A DNA stretch of 49,734 nt from Rothia sp. HMSC078H08 (GTDB lineage: Bacteria; Actinomycetota; Actinomycetes; Actinomycetales; Micrococcaceae). The stretch is from positions 75,138 through 124,871 of the forward strand of contig NZ_KV795243.1 of assembly GCF_001808955.1 (NCBI RefSeq). The letters are read 5' to 3'. This document shows positions 43,258 through 49,734 of this stretch, piece after piece. Under the pieces are notes generated by a model. The model did no database searches, had not been told where the DNA came from, and saw nothing but the letters and a program-made list of their open reading frames with translations. The translations under genes and the position numbers were made by a program. Numbering within the stretch: the stretch's first letter is position 1; each line of letters opens with the position of its first letter.

Positions 43258-43277
43258 TTATGCAGTGCTCTGCATAA
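43258..43277. promoter_or_regulatory. Perfect palindrome at transcript start of gene 2
   Basis: TTATGCAG-TGCT-CTGCATAA lies 15 bases after the -10, where a bound regulator would block initiation, or it may form a 5' RNA hairpin. Confidence 0.45.
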
Positions 43278-43340
43278 ATAATCATTACTTCGGGGATACG
43301 GGATACACCCGCCCACACAAGACAGAAGGAAACCACTCCC

Positions 43341-45071
43341 ATGACCGCCAACACCGCATACACCGCGAGTAGCCACGAAGCGACCAAGAACAGCTTCAGC
43401 CGCCGCGCCCTCATTGGCGGCACTGCGGCTCTGGGAGCTGTAGGTCTGCTCAGCGCCTGCGGCAACGGCAGTGCAAGCTCTGAAAAGACCAAGGCTGCCG
43501 GTGCCGGTGCCAATATCGAAGACCTCTACAATATCAACGCTCAGGACGTGAACAGCCTGAAGAAGGGCGGCATCCTACGCCTGCCCGCCGGATCTATCGG
43601 TCCGAACTTCAACTTCTACACCCAGAGCGGTAACACCAGCGATAACGTCAACGTTATGAGCACCATCAGTCAGGCTGGCATGTGGAACCTCGACTTTGAT
43701 GGCACCTACAAGCTGAACACTGACTTCGCTGTCTCCTTCGAACACAGCAAGAAGGGCGACAAGATTCAGGTTGCCGTCAAGCTCAACCCCAAGGCTGTCT
43801 TCAATGATGGCACCCCCATCACCTACAAGGCGCTCCAGTCCACCTGGAATATCTTCAAGAGCCTGGACAACGGCTACAACATTGTCTCCAGCGGCATCTA
43901 CGAATTCGTTGAATCCGTAGAAAAGGGCGAAGACGACTACAGTGCAACCGTCACCTTCTCCAAGCCCTTCTACCCGCTGCAGAGCCTCTTCTCTGAGATT
44001 CTGCACCCCGCCCTGGAGGATGTTGAGCTCTTCAATAACGGCTTCGTGGATGCGCCCCACCCCGAGTACTGGGCTGGCCCCTTCACTCTGGCGGATAAGG
44101 GCTGGGACTCCACTGCGAAGACCTTCAGTGTTGTACCCAATGACAAGTGGTGGGGCGCCAAGCCCCTGCTGGACAAGATTGTGTTTACCCAGATGGAGTC
44201 CAGCGCTGCACGTGCCGCGTTCAAGAACGACGAAATTGACGCTATCGGTGCAAGCACCTCCTCCACCTACACCGAGGTGAAGAACGTGGCAGGTACCGAA
44301 CTGCGTAAGGGTACCCGCCTCTACGCCGGCGGCCTGGATATTAATCCCCGCCGCGTCAAGGACGCTGCCCTGCGTAAGGCAATCTTCGTCGGCACCAACC
44401 GTGAAGCACTCGCAAAGATTCAGTTCCAGGGTCTGCCCTACGAGGAAGCTATCCCCGGTTCGATGATTCACATGCCCTTCTCGCCCTACTACCAGGATTC
44501 TTACCCGACCCCGAATAACAGTGTCTCGGAGGCGCAGAAGATTCTGGAGGCCGCCGGTTACACCAAGAACGGCGACTACTACGAGAAGGACGGCACGAAG
44601 GCTGGCTGTGCAGTGGTGGTCTTCGGTGACGATCCGACCAACAAGGGTAAGGCTCAGACCTTCACTCAGCAGATGAAGGATGTCGGCATTGAGATCCGGA
44701 TCGATCAGCACGCCGATAGTGAGTTCGCCACCATTCTGGGCAACTGGGACTACGATATTTCCTTCAGCGGCTACTCGGTCTCTGCTGACGCAACCGAGGG
44801 TACCAAGCAGTTCTACTACTCCGAGAACAACGAAGGTATCGGCAGCAAGGAAATCGATGCCCTCATCGACGCCATGACCCTCATTGAGGATGACAAGGAA
44901 CGTAACCTTGCCTGTAACGAGATTGAGAAGAAGCACATGGCTGAGTTCGCCTTCCTGGGTACCATTACGAACGGCCCTGACTTTGTGATGGTCAAGAAGA
45001 CCCTGGCTAACTATGGCCCGCACCTGTACAAGTCGATGGACTGGACTGCTGTGGGCTGGATGAACTCCTAA
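43341..45071 (+). CDS. Peptide-type solute-binding lipoprotein 2
   Basis: A 576-residue paralogue of protein 1. It has a slightly longer head before the Tat-like signal SRRALIGGTAALGAVGLLSA and lipobox Cys (about residue 40). Shared landmarks are NPKAVFNDGTPITYKALQST, EYWAGPFTLADKGWDSTAKT and NDKWWGAKPLLDKIVF. Start ATG 43341 follows GAAGGAA. It has its own promoter, a palindrome at the transcript start and a terminator at 45089, so it is probably regulated independently. The ligand pocket residues differ from protein 1 in many places, consistent with a different peptide preference. Confidence 0.9.
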   Translation: MTANTAYTASSHEATKNSFSRRALIGGTAALGAVGLLSACGNGSASSEKTKAAGAGANIEDLYNINAQDVNSLKKGGILRLPAGSIGPNFNFYTQSGNTSDNVNVMSTISQAGMWNLDFDGTYKLNTDFAVSFEHSKKGDKIQVAVKLNPKAVFNDGTPITYKALQSTWNIFKSLDNGYNIVSSGIYEFVESVEKGEDDYSATVTFSKPFYPLQSLFSEILHPALEDVELFNNGFVDAPHPEYWAGPFTLADKGWDSTAKTFSVVPNDKWWGAKPLLDKIVFTQMESSAARAAFKNDEIDAIGASTSSTYTEVKNVAGTELRKGTRLYAGGLDINPRRVKDAALRKAIFVGTNREALAKIQFQGLPYEEAIPGSMIHMPFSPYYQDSYPTPNNSVSEAQKILEAAGYTKNGDYYEKDGTKAGCAVVVFGDDPTNKGKAQTFTQQMKDVGIEIRIDQHADSEFATILGNWDYDISFSGYSVSADATEGTKQFYYSENNEGIGSKEIDALIDAMTLIEDDKERNLACNEIEKKHMAEFAFLGTITNGPDFVMVKKTLANYGPHLYKSMDWTAVGWMNS

Positions 45072-45480
45072 AAGACGCCTGCCCTACGAGCGGGTCGAAT
45101 GTGTATGTGCACATTCGGCCCGCTTTGCTGTGCCCGCTGGCTATTTCTTGAGGTGGGGGAGGGACGTTGCGCGAAGGGTGGTGGGGTTGTGCCGACATGG
45201 ATTTAGGCCTGCGGCCTTAGGGTCGGGCGTAATAATTAAGAAATATTTATCGTGTTGCGCACTTGTGGTGATGCGTGTGGTGTACACTACTAAAAAATAT
45301 TAAATGTGGCTTAGAACATAGCTTTAGGTCACATTATTTTGCATGGCTTGACCTGCCCGCCCATCACCGCAGATGGCAGACGCTCCTGTAGGCGGAAACC
45401 CCGCCTCCAGAGCACGCGAGCCACCCACTTTACACTGCAAACACTGCATCAGTGCAGTCCACACCCCCAAGGAGCCCGTC
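45072..45480. other. Leader region of binding-protein gene 3
   Basis: 409 bases holding the terminator of gene 2, an inverted copy of the gene 2 upstream 15-mer (45242-45256), a TACACT -10 candidate near 45282-45287 and a leader of about 185 bases with several short hairpins (AGGTCA/TGACCT; GGCGG/CCGCC). Confidence 0.4.
45089..45127 (+). terminator. Intrinsic terminator after binding-protein gene 2
   Basis: A 15-bp stem with one wobble/mismatch, AGCGGGTCGAATGTG with CACATTCGGCCCGCT, is followed by TTG. Confidence 0.75.
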
Positions 45481-47181
45481 ATGAGCCCCCACCCCATCCC
45501 CTCCCTCTCCGGATTCAACCCGATCATGAGCCGCCGCGTACTGTTCGGCGGCGCAACCGCCGTCGCTGCTGCCGGCGTACTGAGCGCTTGTGGCTCCTCG
45601 TCCCCCAAGACCGAGCACAAGGCAAGCGAAACCCCGTTCTATGAAATCAACGAGCAGGATGCCTCGAAGCTCAAGCAGGGCGGTACCCTGAACCTGAGCA
45701 CCTACTCCCTGGGCCCGGACTTCAACCGCTTCTCCCAGAACGGCTCGAGCACCTCCGTCTCCGAAACCATGGGCGTTATCGCCGGTGCCGGCATCTGGCG
45801 CAGCACCTACAAGGGCGAAGACGAGCTCGACCCCAACTACTGCCTCGGCTTCGAAGCTAAGGAAGTAGACGGCAAGATCACCGCAGAGGTTCGCCTGAAC
45901 CCCAAGGCAGTCTTCAACGACGGCACCCCCATCGACATCGACGCCCTCAAGGCAACCTGGCAGATCCAGCGTGACCCCGACGGTGAATACAAGATTGCCG
46001 CGGCAGGTATCTACGAGTACATCGAAAGCGTTGAAGCTATCGATGGCGACCGCTACCACGCACGCGTTGTTTTCAAGACTGCGCACAACCCCGTCAAGGG
46101 TCTGCTCTTTGGTGGAATCCTGCACCCGGCGATGCTCGACGTAAACCTCTTCAACGAAGGCTTCGTGGACAACCCCCACCCCGAGCTCGGTTGCGGCCCC
46201 TTCACCCTGGCACCCAACGGCTGGAACTCCTCCGAGAAGACCTTCACTGCTGTGCCCAACGACAAGTGGTGGGGCGAGAAGCCCAAGCTGGACCGCATCG
46301 TCGTGCGTGAAATGGCAGACGCCGCAGCACGCGCCGCGTACAAGAACGGCGAACTGGACGTCGTCGAGTCACGTACCCTCAGCGCCTACAACGAGATGAA
46401 GGACGTTGCGAACTCTGAAATCCGCCGCGGTCGCCGCCTCTTCGCCGGCGGCATGAACCTGAACGCAGAGCACATCACCGATGTTGCTGTCCGTAAGGCA
46501 ATCTTCCTGGGTATCGACCGTGGTGCTCTGGCAAAGATTCGCTTCCAGGGTCTGCCCTACGAAGAAGAAGTTCCCGGCTCGATGCTTCTGTTGGGTTCCT
46601 CCCAGTACTACCGCGACAACTACCCGGCACGTAACCCGGAGGAAGCACGCAAGGTCCTGGAGAAGGCAGGCTACACCAAGTCCGGCGACTTCTACGCGAA
46701 GGACGGCAAGACCATCACCCTGAAGCTGACCACCTTCGGTGATGACGCCACCACCAAGGGCCAGGCACAGACCTTCATCCAGAGCATGAAGGAAATTGGC
46801 ATTAACTTCGAGCTCGATTCGCGTGCACAGTCTGAATTCTCGAAGGTTGTTGGTAACCGCGAGTACGACGTAAGCATTTCGGGCTTTGGCGTAACCTCCG
46901 AGCCGACCAGTGCTGCCGAGTACTTCTACCACTCCAAGAACTGGAACGGCGTCGGCACCCCCGAAATCGACGCTATGGTCGACGAGATGGTCACCATCCT
47001 CGATGACGCTAAGCGCGCCGAGAAGTGCAACGAAATTGAGAAGAAGCACATGAGCGAGGTTTGCCTCTTCATCCCCTTCCTCAATGGCCCGGACTTCAAG
47101 GCATGCCGCCCGAAGCTCGCTAACTACGGTGCGTTCCTCTTCAAGACCACCGACTGGTCTACCGTCGGCTGGATGGCATAA
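45481..47181 (+). CDS. Peptide-type solute-binding lipoprotein 3
   Basis: A 566-residue paralogue. I start at ATG 45481, six bases after AAGGAG; the in-frame ATG at 45373 lacks a site. The signal region SRRVLFGGATAVAAAGVLSA precedes the lipobox Cys (about residue 37). Family landmarks are NPKAVFNDGTPIDIDALKAT, NDKWWGEKPKLDRIVVREM and GRRLFAGGMNLNAEH. Where proteins 1 and 2 have HPEYW in the ligand-lobe segment, this one has HPELG, a possible specificity change. It has its own terminator (47196). Confidence 0.9.
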   Translation: MSPHPIPSLSGFNPIMSRRVLFGGATAVAAAGVLSACGSSSPKTEHKASETPFYEINEQDASKLKQGGTLNLSTYSLGPDFNRFSQNGSSTSVSETMGVIAGAGIWRSTYKGEDELDPNYCLGFEAKEVDGKITAEVRLNPKAVFNDGTPIDIDALKATWQIQRDPDGEYKIAAAGIYEYIESVEAIDGDRYHARVVFKTAHNPVKGLLFGGILHPAMLDVNLFNEGFVDNPHPELGCGPFTLAPNGWNSSEKTFTAVPNDKWWGEKPKLDRIVVREMADAAARAAYKNGELDVVESRTLSAYNEMKDVANSEIRRGRRLFAGGMNLNAEHITDVAVRKAIFLGIDRGALAKIRFQGLPYEEEVPGSMLLLGSSQYYRDNYPARNPEEARKVLEKAGYTKSGDFYAKDGKTITLKLTTFGDDATTKGQAQTFIQSMKEIGINFELDSRAQSEFSKVVGNREYDVSISGFGVTSEPTSAAEYFYHSKNWNGVGTPEIDAMVDEMVTILDDAKRAEKCNEIEKKHMSEVCLFIPFLNGPDFKACRPKLANYGAFLFKTTDWSTVGWMA

Positions 47182-47195
47182 GCCGCAGTTTTAAG

Positions 47196-47248
47196 CTCCC
47201 TGCCCCCTATACGTTTTCGCAGTGTCGTATAGGGGTAGGGAGTTTTTT
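47196..47248 (+). terminator. Intrinsic terminator after binding-protein gene 3
   Basis: CTCCCT-G-CCCCCTATACG pairs with CGTATAGGGG-T-AGGGAG, followed by TTTTTT. Confidence 0.9.
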
Positions 47249-47485
47249 CTTGTGGAGGGTTCAGCGCGCTTTAGCTGCCCCGACGCTGTGCTTGTAACTT
47301 GTAACAACTCTCAAAGCACCGGGTGTGACGCGCTCGCGCGCCAATGCGACATAATATTTCATTTTTTAGTTTTCGCACGCGGCTTCCGCGTGATGATGCG
47401 GGTTCAGGTGCTGAACCCGTGATTTTTAGACGGTGTATAGTTCTTCCAGAGTCTGGACTGTGGTCTGCGTCGCTTCTTTTGGGGG

Positions 47486-47624
47486 TATACTGTGTTTCAA
47501 CCACAAACAATGTGGGGGCTCTCACAAAGGTGACGGGCGGGAGCTTCGGCGCTCCCGCAAAATCGGCGCACAACACGGTGCGCTTATCAAATAGCACCTG
47601 AGCCCTCCGGCATGAGGAGAATAC
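47486..47624 (+). promoter_or_regulatory. Promoter and conserved leader of binding-protein gene 4
   Basis: -10 TATACT (47486-47491), then AATGTGGGGGCTCTCACAAA with GGTG (47510-47532), then hairpin GCGGGAGC/GCTCCCGC, then CACCT and the ribosome-binding site GAGGAG, itself pairable with CCTC just upstream. The same order of elements precedes gene 5. AGGTG can pair with the downstream CACCT to close the structure. Confidence 0.5.
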
Positions 47625-49334
47625 ATGACTCATCTACGTATTAATCGCCGTACCCTGCTGACCGGCACCGTTGCCCTGGGTACCGTCGGCCTGCTCGCTG
47701 CATGCGGCGGCGGCTCTGACAAGAAGATCAGCGGTAAGGCTGCATCAAGCACCGAGGAAATCGTCAAGAACCTCGAAATCAACAAGCAGGACCGCTCCTC
47801 CCTCAAGCAGGGTGGCGAGTTCCGCGGTAGCGTCTCTGCAGTCGGCCCGAACTTCAACATTCTGACCCAGAGTGGCTACACCACCGCGAACCTCACCGCA
47901 TTCGGTGGCCCCTGCAACATCCCCTCCGCTATCGGCTTCACCTCCCTGAGCCCTGCTGGCGAATACAGCCTCAACGACGACTATGTCAGCGACTACAAGG
48001 CAGAGACCGTTGGCGGCGTGCAGACCATCACCTTCAAGCTCAACTCTAAGGCCGTCTTCAACGACGGCACCCCCGTTGACGTTGAGGCAATCCGCGCCGC
48101 GTGGACCGTCTACCGCAACCCCGATGACGGCTACAACGTCATCGCAACTCCCTTCTGGCAGCAGGTGGCGTCCATCGACCCCGTGGATGGCGACAAGACC
48201 CGCGTCAAGATCGTCATGTCCAAGCCCCTGTACCCCGCTGAGACCCTCGGCCTGCTCGGTCTGCACCCCGCACTGACCGACAAGGAGCTCTTCAACAACG
48301 GCTTCGTGAACAAGCCCATGGATCAGTACTGGTCCGGCCCCTTCAAGATTGGCGAGTGGAACTCTTCGGCTAAGACTCTCACCCTTGTGCCCAACGACAA
48401 GTGGTGGGGTGAGAAGCCGCTGCTGGACCGCATTATCTGGCGTGAAATGGGCGACGAGGCAGAGCGCGCAGCGTTCAAGAATGGCGAGCTGGACAGCATT
48501 GGCTTTGCTGGCCTGGCAACCTACAACGCTGTCAAGGGTCAGCCCGGTGTCCAGATTCGTACCGGCCAGAGCCTCGGCGTGATTAACCTGCAGTTCAACC
48601 CGACCCGCGTGACCGACACCGCCCTGCGCCGTGCAGTCTTCGCCGCGGTTGACCGCTCCCAGCTGGCTAAGGTCAAGTTCGGCCAGATCAACTGGGAAGA
48701 GCCCCTGACCGGCTCCATGATTGCTATGCCCTTCCAGAAGGGCTACCAGAACAACATGCCGTCCAACCCCGGCGCCGAGGCTGCGGCAAAGATCCTGGAA
48801 GCAGCAGGCTACTCCAAGTCCGGCGACTACTACGCCAAGGACGGCAAGACTGCAGGCTTCTCCATCACCTACTTCGGTTCGGATGCAACCTCTCTGGCTC
48901 AGTTCCAGAACCTCGAGCAGCAGCTCAAGGCGGCAGGTATTAAGCTCGAGCAGGACAACCAGCCGCAGTCCCAGTTCAACTCCGTGATGGGCGCTAAGCA
49001 GTACGACTGTGCCTTCTCCGGTTGGGGCATTGGTGCTGACCCCGCCGACAGCGTTCAGTACTTCTACACCAGCGAAATTAACGAGGGTGTGGGCGATCCT
49101 GAGCTGGATAAGTACATTGCCTCCATTTACGAGAAGGAATCCCACGAGGAGCAGTTGAAGATGGCTGCTGAGGCTGAGAAGCAGCACATGGAGAAGGTCG
49201 CTATTTACTTCCCCTACGCTAACGGCCCCAGCTACGTAGCTGTGAAGGAGAAGCTGGCTAACTACGGTCCTTCCCTCTTCGCAACCAGCTACACCGACCC
49301 CAAGCGCTGGGTCAATGTGGGTTGGCAGAACTAA
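47625..49334 (+). CDS. Peptide-type solute-binding lipoprotein 4
   Basis: A 569-residue paralogue, start ATG 47625 after GAGGAG. The Tat-like signal NRRTLLTGTVALGTVGLLAA precedes the lipobox Cys (about residue 27); its DNA is nearly identical to the start of gene 5. Landmarks are NSKAVFNDGTPVDVEAIRAA, NDKWWGEKPLLDRIIWREM and ARINLQF-like GVINLQFNPTR. It is the most diverged of the four complete copies: the segment equivalent to HPEYW reads MDQYW. It has its own leader and terminator (49416). Confidence 0.9.
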   Translation: MTHLRINRRTLLTGTVALGTVGLLAACGGGSDKKISGKAASSTEEIVKNLEINKQDRSSLKQGGEFRGSVSAVGPNFNILTQSGYTTANLTAFGGPCNIPSAIGFTSLSPAGEYSLNDDYVSDYKAETVGGVQTITFKLNSKAVFNDGTPVDVEAIRAAWTVYRNPDDGYNVIATPFWQQVASIDPVDGDKTRVKIVMSKPLYPAETLGLLGLHPALTDKELFNNGFVNKPMDQYWSGPFKIGEWNSSAKTLTLVPNDKWWGEKPLLDRIIWREMGDEAERAAFKNGELDSIGFAGLATYNAVKGQPGVQIRTGQSLGVINLQFNPTRVTDTALRRAVFAAVDRSQLAKVKFGQINWEEPLTGSMIAMPFQKGYQNNMPSNPGAEAAAKILEAAGYSKSGDYYAKDGKTAGFSITYFGSDATSLAQFQNLEQQLKAAGIKLEQDNQPQSQFNSVMGAKQYDCAFSGWGIGADPADSVQYFYTSEINEGVGDPELDKYIASIYEKESHEEQLKMAAEAEKQHMEKVAIYFPYANGPSYVAVKEKLANYGPSLFATSYTDPKRWVNVGWQN

Positions 49335-49415
49335 AGCCACATGTTAATTTTCTGGATTCCTATTCGGTAGTTGCTGAATTTTCGGAGGCGCCGGTATAAG
49401 GCTCTGGAGGGTAAA

Positions 49416-49460
49416 GTCCCGCGGTATTCCGCCTCAGTGGCGGGGTACTGCGGGGCTTTT
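49416..49460 (+). terminator. Intrinsic terminator after binding-protein gene 4
   Basis: GTCCCGCGGTATTCCGCC pairs with GGCGGGGTACTGCGGGGC (two mismatched positions), followed by TTTTC. Confidence 0.8.
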
Positions 49461-49562
49461 CTGTGTTTTTGATGGGGGGTTTGTGGTGGGGTGGTTTCGG
49501 GAATTGGCTGAAATATTTTCCCTAAAACGGTGAACTAGGTCATAGTGCGTGGGAAATGTGTG

Positions 49563-49664
49563 TATACTAATCTCAATGCAAAATGTGCGTGCTGTCACAA
49601 AGGTGTGCGGGTTGTGTTCCCCCGCGTACAGCAAAGCAGCATCCCACCTAACTGAGGAAAACTA
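49563..49664 (+). promoter_or_regulatory. Promoter and conserved leader of binding-protein gene 5
   Basis: -10 TATACT (49563-49568), AATGTGCGTGCTGTCACAAA with GGTG (49582-49605), hairpin GCGGG/CCCGC, CACCT, then GAGG before the start codon: the same series as the gene 4 leader. Confidence 0.5.
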
Positions 49665-49665
49665 A
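49576..49665 (+). CDS. Leader ORF upstream of binding-protein gene 5
   Basis: A 29-codon ORF (MQNVRAVTKVCGLCSPAYSK then AASHLTEEN) begins eight bases after the -10, so its mRNA would be leaderless. Its TAA shares a base with the ATG of gene 5 (TAATG). The gene 4 leader can encode a similar segment, NNVGALTKVTGG…PAKSA, without an ATG in the same place. Coupling suggests a regulatory leader peptide; alternatively the conservation reflects RNA structure. Confidence 0.45.
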   Translation: MQNVRAVTKVCGLCSPAYSKAASHLTEEN

Positions 49666-49734
49666 TGACCACTTTCACCCTCAACCGTCGTACCCTGCTC
49701 ACCGGCACCGTTGCCCTGGGTACCGTCGGCCTGC
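49665..49734 (+). CDS. Peptide-type solute-binding lipoprotein 5, cut by window edge
   Basis: Only 23 codons are visible: MTTFTLNRRTLLTGTVALGT then VGL, running off the window. The signal sequence equals that of protein 4, with near-identical DNA, so it is a recent tandem copy of the same family. Its start overlaps the leader ORF stop, and GAGGA eight bases upstream is the ribosome-binding site. Function by analogy only. Confidence 0.8.
   Translation, partial: MTTFTLNRRTLLTGTVALGTVGL

Larger units (their letters stand above)
47182..47624. other. Leader region of binding-protein gene 4
   Basis: 443 bases with the gene 3 terminator, then the promoter and conserved leader of gene 4. The stretch 47250-47470 shows nothing I can name. 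Confidence 0.4.

Overview
The window reads as chromosomal DNA of a moderately high-GC actinobacterium. Support comes from the mycobacterial-type ferredoxin-NADP reductase, a SAM-IV type riboswitch (a class known from Actinomycetales), many twin-arginine lipoproteins, GTG starts, likely leaderless promoters and dense GC-rich terminator hairpins. Gene content and codon use fit Micrococcaceae, most likely Rothia; the genus is inference, not shown by the sequence.

Layout. 1-3042: two tandem metzincin-type secreted metalloproteases (the first cut by the window edge) with a divergent Tat-exported protein between them. 3218-5341: acetyl-CoA synthetase on the minus strand, led by an S-box (SAM-I) riboswitch. 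5785-8592: a minus-strand sulfonate-type ABC importer (ATPase, binding protein, permease), also led by a SAM-I riboswitch. 9082-10509: a divergent flavin monooxygenase led by a SAM-IV riboswitch. 10693-12025: a YchJ-family gene, then an HTH gene bracketed by two copies of a long palindrome. 12164-15400: two tandem adenine/guanine/hypoxanthine-type permeases. 15636-16128: a DUF2218 gene under a DtxR/IdeR-like iron box. 16425-17828: an FprA-type reductase. 18185-18766: a small Tat-exported orphan. 18875-19700 is AT-rich and geneless. 19774-20134: tRNA-Glu, tRNA-Asp and tRNA-Phe. 20412-23811: a four-gene osmoprotectant ABC importer. 23957-25786: treC. 26202-28046: ilvD. 28299-31243: a lipoprotein, an ABM-domain protein and a free-standing RNase H-like protein. 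31495-33593: cardiolipin synthase plus a small membrane protein. 33707-36238: a TetR regulator and a 14-TM drug exporter. 36755-49734: a Dpp/Opp-type peptide importer (two permeases and a fused double ATPase) followed by five consecutive paralogous solute-binding lipoprotein genes, the last cut by the window edge.

Themes. (1) Sulfur: three SAM-responsive leaders lie within 3.6 kb and tie sulfonate uptake, flavin-dependent desulfonation and, unexpectedly, acetate activation to the methionine/SAM pool. (2) Local gene amplification: metalloproteases (2), purine permeases (2) and peptide-binding proteins (5) all sit as tandem paralogues. (3) The binding-protein array is the most striking system. 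One membrane/ATPase core is followed by at least five separately terminated binding proteins, each with its own leader. The last two share a conserved leader that includes, for the fifth, a 29-codon leader ORF overlapping the gene start. This looks like one transporter with interchangeable, separately regulated receptors.
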